DNA of 64,000 nucleotides from positions 1-64,000 of the forward strand of contig NZ_RJUF01000175.1 of NCBI RefSeq assembly GCF_024343775.1. The letters are read 5' to 3'. Shown here in pieces: positions 27,317 through 34,750 of this stretch. The stretch comes from Lacihabitans soyangensis. Its GTDB lineage: Bacteria; Bacteroidota; Bacteroidia; Cytophagales; Spirosomataceae. Below the pieces are notes generated by a model, which was not told where the DNA came from, searched no databases, and was given only the letters and a program-made list of their open reading frames with translations. Both the position numbers and the translations under genes were made by a program. Position 1 is the first letter of the stretch, and every line of letters begins with the position of its first letter.

Positions 27317-28165
27317 ATGGAGGCTCAATTTGAGAATTTCGAGATACATGGCCATAGAGGATGTCGGGGTTTAATGCCCGAAAACACTATTCCTGCCTTC
27401 AAAAAAGCTCTTGAGCTTCGTGTGGATTATCTTGAATTAGATGTCGTTATTTCGAAAGATAATAAAGTGGTTGTTTCTCATGAACCATTCTTTAATTCCA
27501 CTTTCTCAACTAAGCCCAATGGTGAGCCAATTGTTTCAGACAACGAGACCAACCTCTACGCGATGAATTATGGGGAAATTCGGTCATACGATGTGGGCTT
27601 GAGGGGCAATCCTAGTTTTCCTGAACAATTCAATGTGGCTGCTTATAAACCTTTACTTTCTGAGGTCATTGATTTAGTGTCGGATTTTCAAACCGCATTC
27701 TTTTCGAATTCGGTTGGTCTGAATATAGAGCTTAAGAGCCTTCCAGTCGAATATCACATTACGCAACCAGAGCCTTCTGAGTTTGTATTTTTGGTTTTAA
27801 ATGACCTTAACTTGGTTGATAGTCAAGTAAATATAGTTTTGCAAAGCTTTGATGTTACCGTTTTGCAAATTTTGAAGGCTCAACGTCAATCTTCTCGATA
27901 TTTTGAGATTTCTTTTCTAGTGGAGCCTGAAGACAACAACGAAATTGATTTCAATCTTGAAAAGCTCGGATTTAAACCCGATATTTGGAGTCCAAATTTT
28001 AGTGTTTTGTCAAAAACTAAGGTTGATTATCTGCACCAAAAAGGTATAAAAGTAATACCTTGGACGGTGAATGAAGTGGCCGACATGAACAAAATGCGTG
28101 ACTTGGGTTGTGATGGCCTCATAACGGATTACCCAAATAGAGCCATAGAATACATCAAAAAATAA
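27317..28165 (+). CDS. Glycerophosphodiester phosphodiesterase
   Basis: The 282-residue enzyme splits glycerophosphodiesters to glycerol-3-phosphate and an alcohol. Near the start, IHGHRGCRGLMPENTIPAF carries the catalytic His13-Arg14 and Glu22-Asn23 (numbered from the ATG at 27317). LELDVVISKDNKVVVSHEP follows with metal-binding acidic residues and the second catalytic His. The C-terminal VIPWTVNEVADMNKMRDLGCDGLITDYPNRA is the normal end of the TIM barrel. No signal peptide is seen, so it is probably cytoplasmic. The start ATG lies 4 bases after the receptor stop; the frame is also open from a TTG at 27296. It is part of the 22859-30333 run. Confidence 0.9.
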   Translation: MEAQFENFEIHGHRGCRGLMPENTIPAFKKALELRVDYLELDVVISKDNKVVVSHEPFFNSTFSTKPNGEPIVSDNETNLYAMNYGEIRSYDVGLRGNPSFPEQFNVAAYKPLLSEVIDLVSDFQTAFFSNSVGLNIELKSLPVEYHITQPEPSEFVFLVLNDLNLVDSQVNIVLQSFDVTVLQILKAQRQSSRYFEISFLVEPEDNNEIDFNLEKLGFKPDIWSPNFSVLSKTKVDYLHQKGIKVIPWTVNEVADMNKMRDLGCDGLITDYPNRAIEYIKK

Positions 28166-28173
28166 GTTTTATT

Positions 28174-29691
28174 TTGAGCTTAATTACAGAAGTAGTAGGA
28201 TTTTTTATCAAAAGACGAAGGTCTCGTATCGATCATTTCAAAATGTATCCGGTGGAGACCCAAAGCGAACAGTTTTTTAGTTTAATAGACCGAGCAAAGT
28301 TTACGGAGTTTGGTCTTAAATATAATTTTGCTAGCATCACCACAATCAAAGAATTCCAAGAAAGAGTACCCGTGGTGACTTACGAAGAGCATTATCCGTG
28401 GATAGAGCGAGTAATGCGTGGGGAAAAAAACATCCTATGGCCATCCGAAATAAACTGGTTCTCCAAATCATCTGGTACCACAAATTCAAGAAGTAAGTTT
28501 ATTCCTGTATCAGAAGAATCTCTCGAGGAGTGTAATTATCGTGGAGGCAAGGATATGCTGACTTTGTATTTTGATAATAAAATAGATTCTCAGCTTTTTG
28601 ACGGCAAAAGTATCTCTATTGGAGGTTCTTTGCATCCAAATCCGTTCAATACTCCTGCTATGACAGGAGATATTTCGGCCATCATTACCCGCAACATGCC
28701 CAAATGGGCCGAAATGTTCCGAATACCGCCACCCGAAATTGCCCTGTTGGAACGCTGGGAAGACAAAATGGAACGCATGATTGAGATCTGTTCTAAAGAA
28801 AACGTCACGGGCATTGCGGGAGTACCTACTTGGACAGTGGTGCTGATAGAAAGTATTGTTGAACGTATGGGAGCCAAAAATGCACTAGAAGTTTGGCCGA
28901 ATTTTGAGGTATTTTTTCACGGTGCTGTTTCATTTACGCCCTACAGAAGCCTTTTTAGAGATAGACTTTTTCCAAGCGACAAGGTCAATTATTTTGAGAC
29001 TTACAACGCCTCGGAAGGTTTTTTTGCCATTCAAGACGACTTCGCTTTGCAAGATCAAATGCTACTAATGCTTGACTACGGTGTTTTTTACGAATTTTTG
29101 CCTGTGGAAGAGTGGGAAAAGGAATTCCCCAAAGCACTGACTCTAGATGAGGTGGAGTTGGAGAAAAGTTACGCTATGGTTATTTCTACCAATGGTGGTT
29201 TATGGCGTTACAAAATCGGTGACACGGTAAAATTTACCTCGAAATATCCTTTTAGAATAAAAATTACAGGTCGTACCAAACATTTTATTAATGCTTTTGG
29301 GGAGGAATTGATGGTAGAAAACGCTGACCAAGCTCTTACTGTTGCGGCAGCTAATGCCAAGGTAGATTTGAAAGAATACACCGCTGGGCCAGTTTACATG
29401 GATTCTGACAGCAAAGGTGGGCATGAATGGATCATTGAGTGTTCACAATTGCCTGAAAATTGCGATCAATTTATAGAAATATTAGACAATAAATTGAGAG
29501 AAGTTAACTCCGATTACGATGCTAAGAGACAGAATGACATTGCCTTGGTTAAACCCAAGGTTCATTTTGTAGCCAGCGGCACTTTCTACACTTGGATGGA
29601 AAAACGTGGGAAACTCGGTGGACAACACAAAGTGCCAAGACTGAGCAATTCGAGAGAATATTTAGAGGAGATTTTGGAAATCATAAAATAA
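28174..29691 (+). CDS. GH3-family acyl-adenylating amidosynthetase-like protein
   Basis: The 505-residue protein belongs to the GH3 family, best known from plants where it joins amino acids to auxin or jasmonate through an acyl-adenylate. The bacterial members have no settled role. Visible features are INWFSKSSGTTNSRSKFIPVS near 108-128 (ATP-binding P-loop-like motif), YNASEGFFAIQDD near 273-285 (second ATP motif), and NGGLWRYKIGDTVKF near 340-354 (third motif). The start appears to be TTG at 28174, since MSLITEVVGFFIKRR matches the usual N-terminus and no ATG is near. It follows the phosphodiesterase by 8 bases. The substrate is unknown. Confidence 0.88.
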   Translation: MSLITEVVGFFIKRRRSRIDHFKMYPVETQSEQFFSLIDRAKFTEFGLKYNFASITTIKEFQERVPVVTYEEHYPWIERVMRGEKNILWPSEINWFSKSSGTTNSRSKFIPVSEESLEECNYRGGKDMLTLYFDNKIDSQLFDGKSISIGGSLHPNPFNTPAMTGDISAIITRNMPKWAEMFRIPPPEIALLERWEDKMERMIEICSKENVTGIAGVPTWTVVLIESIVERMGAKNALEVWPNFEVFFHGAVSFTPYRSLFRDRLFPSDKVNYFETYNASEGFFAIQDDFALQDQMLLMLDYGVFYEFLPVEEWEKEFPKALTLDEVELEKSYAMVISTNGGLWRYKIGDTVKFTSKYPFRIKITGRTKHFINAFGEELMVENADQALTVAAANAKVDLKEYTAGPVYMDSDSKGGHEWIIECSQLPENCDQFIEILDNKLREVNSDYDAKRQNDIALVKPKVHFVASGTFYTWMEKRGKLGGQHKVPRLSNSREYLEEILEIIK

Positions 29692-29700
29692 TTGGGTGAA

Positions 29701-30333
29701 ATGAAAGCAGTAATTGTTGGTTCTACCGGCTTGGTTGGAAGTTGTTTGCTTGAGCAATTAGACGAGGATAAAGCTTTTACTGAGATTCTTTCTTTGGTTA
29801 GAAAAAAGACGGGTAAGCCTTATAATAAAGTCAAAGAGGTCGAAGTAAATTTTGATAATTTGCCAGAGGAAGTCTTTGTGAATTCGCAGATAGTTTTTTG
29901 CTGTTTAGGTACTACTATCAAAAAAGCTGGGAGTCAGGATGCTTTCCGAAAAGTGGATTTTGAATATCCACTCGAAACCGCAAAAATGGCTATAGATAAA
30001 GGTGTAAACAGCTTTGCGATTGTAACAGCCATGGGTTCTGATGCTACTTCTTCTATTTTTTATAACAGAGTCAAAGGTGAAATAGAAAATGCATTGACGG
30101 ACTTGAAATTTGACCGATTGGGTATTTTTCGGCCTTCAATGTTGCTTGGTGAAAGAACCGAAACAAGAATAGGAGAGCGGATTGGCCAAATTGTAATGAA
30201 CTTTTTCGGTTTTTTAATCCCGAAAAACTACAAGGCTATACACGGTCATAAGGTAGCGACAGCTATGATTCAATTTGCCAAACAGACCAATTCTTCTGGT
30301 AAAAAAGTTATTTTATCTGGCGAAATGTATTAA
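29701..30333 (+). CDS. NAD(P)-binding Rossmann protein (HTATIP2/epimerase-like)
   Basis: The product of about 210 residues opens with the dinucleotide-binding motif VIVGSTGLVGSCLLEQL. CCLGTTIKKAGSQDAFRKVDFEY, AIVTAMGSDATSSIFYNRVKGEIE (with the short-chain dehydrogenase-like Tyr/Lys pair) and IFRPSMLLGERTETR follow. This is the atypical short-chain family near human HTATIP2/TIP30. The ATG at 29701 is preferred over an upstream TTG at 29692. It is the last gene of the six-gene run, and its stop overlaps the stop of the convergent DUF3276 gene by 4 bases. The substrate is unknown. Confidence 0.82.
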   Translation: MKAVIVGSTGLVGSCLLEQLDEDKAFTEILSLVRKKTGKPYNKVKEVEVNFDNLPEEVFVNSQIVFCCLGTTIKKAGSQDAFRKVDFEYPLETAKMAIDKGVNSFAIVTAMGSDATSSIFYNRVKGEIENALTDLKFDRLGIFRPSMLLGERTETRIGERIGQIVMNFFGFLIPKNYKAIHGHKVATAMIQFAKQTNSSGKKVILSGEMY

Positions 30334-30686
30334 TCCCATTTATAGCTGGAGCCTAACAAATCTTCATCATTTCTTTTACTGTGATGTTTTTCATGAAAAT
30401 CGTCCTCGGAGTTTTTGAACTGTTCAAAATCCACATGAGGCATCAGTTCTGATTTGATATGATCTACCGTTTCTTGCAGAGCTTCCACTACTTTGTCGAA
30501 ATCTTCTTTATAGATAAAAAGTTTACTTTTCTCATAAACAAAGTCTCCGTCTTTTTGAAATCGACGGCTTTCGGTGACAGTGAGGTAATAGTCGTTTGAA
30601 CGGGTGGCCCGTACATCAAAAAAATAGGTTCTTTTTCCTGCTCTGATTTTCTTTGAAAAAATCTTCTCTTGCTCTTCTCTTTCCAC
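30330..30686 (-). CDS. DUF3276 PUR-family nucleic-acid-binding protein
   Basis: The 118-residue protein belongs to the bacterial PUR-alpha-like family found in Bacteroidota and spirochaetes. The conserved N-terminal block EREEQEKIFSKKIRAGKR leads into TYFFDVRATRSNDYYLTVTESRR, forming the PUR repeat, with KLFIYKEDFDKVVEALQETVDHI as the following helix. Members bind single-stranded DNA or RNA in vitro; the cellular role is unclear. The start is GTG, chosen because the family begins MEREEQE. It is a single-gene unit converging on the Rossmann gene, with a 4-base overlap of the stops. Confidence 0.88.
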   Translation of the reverse strand: MEREEQEKIFSKKIRAGKRTYFFDVRATRSNDYYLTVTESRRFQKDGDFVYEKSKLFIYKEDFDKVVEALQETVDHIKSELMPHVDFEQFKNSEDDFHEKHHSKRNDEDLLGSSYKWD

Positions 30687-30887
30687 GGGATGTATTTTTA
30701 TGGGGTTTGTTAGTGTTCCAAAAATAAGTTTTTATTCATATAAATAAAAAATATTAAGCCAAAAAAACGGGTGGATTTGCCTAGAAAACATAAAAAAATA
30801 AATATTTTTTTGTACTTTGTAAGTAAGATTGAGCAAAAGTCCCTTTTGACGGCAATAAAATTTAAATAAATCTATTCTTTTGCAAAT

Positions 30888-31406
30888 ATGGATTTGAAGT
30901 ATAAACGTATTCTGAATTACATTACTTACACGTTTTTTGTAATGTTTTTTGCAGGAAAATTACACGCACAAAAAGTAGAAATTGGTAAGACTTTCAAAGG
31001 TAAGGCGTCCTATTATCACAAGAAGTTTAGCGGTAGAAAAACAGCAAGCGGCGAACGACTAAACAACAGTGGTTTTACTTGTGCACATAAGTATTTTCCT
31101 TTTGGTACAATGATTGAAGTAGAAAACCCAGTAACTAAAAAATGGGTGGTAGTAAGAGTAAATGATAGAGGGCCTTTCTCAAAAAGCCGAGTTTTAGACC
31201 TTTCTTACGAAGCCGCTAAGATGTTGGGTATGATCAGTAAAGGCATAATGAGTATCAATGCCAAGGTGGTTGGAAAAGATGGAGAGATTTTATTGTACAG
31301 AGAGGGAAGTACAGAAGATAATTTTCAACAGATTTTTTCTAAAGACAGTTTACAAGTAGTAGTGCCTTATTTGCCCGAAACCTCGGCCTCGAAAAAAAAG
31401 AATTAA
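30888..31406 (+). CDS. rlpA: RlpA-like septal ring lytic transglycosylase
   Basis: The 172-residue exported protein has a signal peptide ending near KLHAQ (residue 28) and one double-psi beta-barrel. GKASYYHKKFSGRKTASGERLNNSGFTCAHKYFPFGT and VVVRVNDRGPFSKSRVLDLSYEAAKMLGM are the canonical RlpA motifs, including the Asp of NDRGPF. RlpA enzymes cleave naked glycan strands at the septum. The usual SPOR domain is absent, so septal targeting must differ. The start of the next gene follows its stop directly, with no gap. Confidence 0.88.
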   Translation: MDLKYKRILNYITYTFFVMFFAGKLHAQKVEIGKTFKGKASYYHKKFSGRKTASGERLNNSGFTCAHKYFPFGTMIEVENPVTKKWVVVRVNDRGPFSKSRVLDLSYEAAKMLGMISKGIMSINAKVVGKDGEILLYREGSTEDNFQQIFSKDSLQVVVPYLPETSASKKKN

Positions 31407-32315
31407 ATGCAGAAATTAGATTTATCTAAAATAAGAGAATACGGCAACCTAGATTTTTTGTCGAAACAATTGGTGGAAGGATTTATCACAGGCCTTCACA
31501 AATCTCCTTTTCATGGGTTTTCGGTTGAGTTTGCTGAACATAGACTTTACAATTCGGGCGAAAGTACGCGACACATAGACTGGAAGGTTTTTGGCAAAAC
31601 TGATAAGCTTTTTGTGAAGCGATTTGAGGAAGAAACCAATTTGAGGTGTCATTTGCTACTTGATGTGTCTTCGTCGATGTATTATCCTATCAAAAACAAC
31701 GGCAAGCTTAGTTTTTCGACACTTGCCGCAGGTACTTTGGCCAATATGCTTCAGAGGCAACGCGATGCGGTGAGTTTGGTGACTTTTTCTGATAAAATAG
31801 AAACGCACACCGAGTGTAAGTCAACCACCACTCACATCATGAAGATTTACCATGAGCTGGAGAAAGTGCTGAATCGCAAACAAACGCTTCAAAAAACCTC
31901 GGTAGTAGAGACATTGCACGAGATTGCCGACAAAATTCATACTCGCTCGCTCGTTGTGATTTTTAGTGATATGTTTGAAAATATGGACGACATGGAGAAG
32001 ATTTTCTCAGCCATGCAACATCTCAAGCATAACAAACATGAGGTCCTATTATTCCATGTTACCGACAAGAAGACGGAATTAGACTTTGATTTTGACGAAC
32101 GACCTTATGAGTTTATAGACTTAGAGTCTGGTGAAAAAGTAAAGATTCAGCCCTCACAAGTCAAAGAAAAATACATAGCCGTTTTGGAGGATTTTCACCA
32201 TGAACTAAAAATAAAGTGTGGTCAGTACAAAATTGACTACATTGAAGTGGACATAGAGCAAGGTTTCGACCAAATTCTCTCATCTTTTTTGGCGAAAAGA
32301 GCTAAGATGAGATAA
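31407..32315 (+). CDS. DUF58 protein with von Willebrand-type metal site
   Basis: The 302-residue cytoplasmic protein carries the DUF58 signature RHIDWKVFGKTDKLFVKRFEEETN (55-78) and a MIDAS motif D86-x-S88-x-S90 in LLDVSSSMYY. Another acidic site lies in LVVIFSDMFENMDDME. In many bacteria, DUF58 proteins are encoded with MoxR ATPases and vWA membrane proteins and act in envelope or complex assembly. Here no moxR is nearby; the partner is RlpA, whose stop abuts its start. This protein lacks transmembrane segments. The link to cell-wall work is inferred from position. Confidence 0.85.
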   Translation: MQKLDLSKIREYGNLDFLSKQLVEGFITGLHKSPFHGFSVEFAEHRLYNSGESTRHIDWKVFGKTDKLFVKRFEEETNLRCHLLLDVSSSMYYPIKNNGKLSFSTLAAGTLANMLQRQRDAVSLVTFSDKIETHTECKSTTTHIMKIYHELEKVLNRKQTLQKTSVVETLHEIADKIHTRSLVVIFSDMFENMDDMEKIFSAMQHLKHNKHEVLLFHVTDKKTELDFDFDERPYEFIDLESGEKVKIQPSQVKEKYIAVLEDFHHELKIKCGQYKIDYIEVDIEQGFDQILSSFLAKRAKMR

Positions 32316-32380
32316 AGAATCTCAATCGAACTTTTGTATTTTTGAATTACATTTCTTTATTTGGTCAAAATAATTTTCAA

Positions 32381-32587
32381 ATGAAAGTAGAGAATACGTT
32401 AAATGACTATGTGATAAGTCTTCCGAAAAGTATTTTTGGAACAAAATATATAGATAAGCTCCTTTCAGATCTCAGACTAATTGAGATTTCTTCTAAAACT
32501 AAAGGCAAGGAAAGTGACGTAAGTGAATTAGCTTCTTTAATTGACTCCGAGTGGTGGAATACGAATAAGGACAAATTTGCCAAATGA
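32381..32587 (+). CDS. Putative antitoxin of a PIN-domain pair
   Basis: A 68-residue acidic protein starting at ATG 32381 (MKVENTLNDYVISLPKSIFG); the frame opens 39 bases earlier from a TTG. The C-terminal half (KGKESDVSELASLIDSEWWNTNKDKFAK) looks like the flexible, toxin-binding tail of small antitoxins. The stop overlaps the toxin start by 4 bases (ATGA), as is usual for antitoxin-toxin gene pairs. I do not recognise the DNA-binding fold, so the antitoxin call rests on size and position. Confidence 0.65.
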   Translation: MKVENTLNDYVISLPKSIFGTKYIDKLLSDLRLIEISSKTKGKESDVSELASLIDSEWWNTNKDKFAK

Positions 32588-32997
32588 AAGATTTGGTTAT
32601 TGATACCAATAAACTTATTTCTGCTTTAATAAGTCCTAACGGAAGAACAGCCGAGAAGATTATAGATCTTTCAAGTCAGTTTAGATTGAATGCTTGTCAT
32701 TTCCTTTATGTAGAAATATTCGCACATAAAAATAAAATACTTAAAGCGAGTAGATTAACTGAGCCTGAACTTTTAGAATTGATGTTAGGGGTTTTCAATA
32801 AAGTTACATTTGTAAGTGAGATTCATATTTCCAAGGAAAATTGGCAAAAGGCTACTTTATTATGTGAAGAAAAAGATCCTAAAGATATACCTCACGTAGC
32901 CTTATCTTTATTTTTAAAATGTGAACTCTGGACAGGAGATGAAAAACTCAAACAACATTTGATTAGTAAGGGCTTTGTGGATGTATTTGAATTCTAA
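32584..32997 (+). CDS. PIN-domain ribonuclease, putative toxin
   Basis: The 137-residue protein has a PIN fold. VIDTNKLISALISPNGR carries Asp7 and Asn9, YVEIFAHKNKIL carries Glu44, KDPKDIPHVALSLFLKC carries Asp101, and LWTGDEKL carries Asp119. These are the four acidic metal-binding positions of PIN nucleases, which cut RNA. All are intact, so the protein should be active. It resembles the 'PIN family toxin component' group found beside short antitoxins. No terminator or mobile-element border is seen around the pair. Confidence 0.82.
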   Translation: MKDLVIDTNKLISALISPNGRTAEKIIDLSSQFRLNACHFLYVEIFAHKNKILKASRLTEPELLELMLGVFNKVTFVSEIHISKENWQKATLLCEEKDPKDIPHVALSLFLKCELWTGDEKLKQHLISKGFVDVFEF

Positions 32998-33112
32998 TTA
33001 TTAATTTTTAGTTATATTTTACCACCTATAATATCAAAATATCCAATCATAAACTTTCTGTGGCTTCTAATTTGGATTGACATCTATTTTTGACAAAAAA
33101 ACAAAAATAGAA

Positions 33113-33433
33113 ATGTTATTAACTACTACTCAAAGTATTGAAGGTCGTTCGATTGTGGAATACAAAGCCATTGTTACGGGTGAAACCATTATTGGAGCCA
33201 ACATTTTTAAAGACTTTTTAGCAGGTATCCGCGATATCGTGGGTGGCCGTTCGGGTTCGTATGAGCGTGTATTGCGTGAAGCCAAAGATACTGCCATGGC
33301 CGAAATGATTGACCGTGCTCGTAGATACGGAGCAGATGCAATAGTGGGTATAGATCTCGACTACGAAACAGTGGGCAAAAACGGTGGAATGTTGATGGTT
33401 TCGGCCTCAGGCACCGCCGTGAAATTGAGCTAA
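33113..33433 (+). CDS. YbjQ family protein (DUF74)
   Basis: The product of about 106 residues starts at ATG 33113 ([17 protein letters not shown]). The frame opens 36 bases earlier from a non-ATG codon. It shows the YbjQ core: [41 protein letters not shown], then [20 protein letters not shown] and a closing [13 protein letters not shown]. Members form pentamers and have been called heavy-metal-binding from structure, but the role is not settled. It is a single gene; its stop converges on the epimerase gene ten bases away. Confidence 0.88.
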   Translation: MLLTTTQSIEGRSIVEYKAIVTGETIIGANIFKDFLAGIRDIVGGRSGSYERVLREAKDTAMAEMIDRARRYGADAIVGIDLDYETVGKNGGMLMVSASGTAVKLS

Positions 33434-33442
33434 ATTCGAGAT

Positions 33443-34750
33443 TTAGTCCAAACTCCTAATCATTTCCATACATGCCCTTGCGTTGTGGTAGGGGCATTTC
33501 CACATTCCTACTTTATCCATATTTGTGAGAGCCTGGCCATTGCCGTTAACACCCCAGTACCATTCTCCAGTGCTTGAAATGAGGTTTTTCTTGATAAACT
33601 CCCATGATTTCTGAGCTTGAATGAAGTATTTTGGGTCTTTTGATATTTGAAAGCTATTGTAAAAACCTACCATAGCTTCGGCTTGTGGCCACCAATCTTT
33701 TTGGGTTTTTATGTGACCATGTTCTGTTTCATAATACATTCCTCCGTCGGTGTCAATGCCTCTTTGGGCGGCATCACTCAGCCCTAACGAAAAGGGTTTT
33801 ATTTTCTCAATCCATTGTTGGTCGTGCATTACTTCTGCAGTTTCAAGTAACAGCCAAGAGGCCTCTATGTCATGGCCGTATGATATTATTTCAGATCGTG
33901 GTTGCCAATCGTCTGTTAAAAAGAGAATTTGAGTTTGGGTCTTTTTGTCGATGATATGTTCTGTGAAATCGTTTAAGAGTCCATAAAGTTGCTTTTTTAG
34001 AAATGGGTCCTTCCAAACTCTGTAAAGGTTGGTGTAGGGTTCAATGATGTGTAGGTGGGTGTTCATTGATTTTTTTTGATCGGTTTTTCCTTGCGTTATG
34101 ACCTTGTCGTCGGTCAGTTTCCAATCTTGTGTTGCTACCTCAAAATACCCGCCATGATTTTTGTCAAATCCATGTTTTTCTATGAGTTTGAAAAGTTCGA
34201 TGGCCGAGTTTAGTGCATTTTTGTCTCCAAATGCTCTGTAGTATTCAGAAAGTCCGTAGAGCATAAAGCCCTGGCCGTACATCTGCTTATGTTTTTCTTT
34301 TGGCTTTCCCAAGTAATCCACTGACCAATATCCACCACCATGTTGTTTGTCCCAAAAGTACTTCATCAAATATTCATAAGCCCTTTTTGCCGTCATTTTG
34401 TATTCGGGCTTTGGGTTGTGGATGTATGCCGACGAAAATGTCCATAAAATACGGCTATTCAGTACCAAACCTTTATCCGCTTTCGGAAAAACCACATCAT
34501 TGCCATCTATTTTTCCAATGAACCCACCATTTTCATGGTCAATGGTGTTCTTTATCCAATAATTCAGTATGTTATCTAATTCGAGAGAGATTTCTTTTTT
34601 TAAAACCTTTTTCTGATTTTCTAGAGAATCAGCTGTCAATTTTGAGGATTTACTAAGTAAGTTATTTTCTATTTTGGACTTTGCGTAGATGCTTTTTCCT
34701 GTAAAATCAATTGAAAACAAGAATAAAAGAATGATCAATTTGGATTTCAT
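33443..34750 (-). CDS. Secreted AGE-family sugar epimerase/isomerase
   Basis: The 435-residue enzyme belongs to the N-acylglucosamine 2-epimerase family (alpha6/alpha6 barrel), which includes cellobiose 2-epimerases. Conserved blocks are DHENGGFIGKIDG near 71-83, KQMYGQGFMLYGLSEYYRAFGD, NTHLHIIEPYTNLYRVWKD, SYGHDIEASWLLLETAEV (probable catalytic His) and WWPQAEAMVGFYNSFQ. It carries a signal peptide (IILLFLFSIDFTGKSIYAKS), unlike most cytoplasmic members, so it probably works on oligosaccharides in the periplasm. Its start overlaps the VCBS-lipoprotein stop by 4 bases (ATGA), so the two are translationally coupled. Confidence 0.85.
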   Translation of the reverse strand: MKSKLIILLFLFSIDFTGKSIYAKSKIENNLLSKSSKLTADSLENQKKVLKKEISLELDNILNYWIKNTIDHENGGFIGKIDGNDVVFPKADKGLVLNSRILWTFSSAYIHNPKPEYKMTAKRAYEYLMKYFWDKQHGGGYWSVDYLGKPKEKHKQMYGQGFMLYGLSEYYRAFGDKNALNSAIELFKLIEKHGFDKNHGGYFEVATQDWKLTDDKVITQGKTDQKKSMNTHLHIIEPYTNLYRVWKDPFLKKQLYGLLNDFTEHIIDKKTQTQILFLTDDWQPRSEIISYGHDIEASWLLLETAEVMHDQQWIEKIKPFSLGLSDAAQRGIDTDGGMYYETEHGHIKTQKDWWPQAEAMVGFYNSFQISKDPKYFIQAQKSWEFIKKNLISSTGEWYWGVNGNGQALTNMDKVGMWKCPYHNARACMEMIRSLD

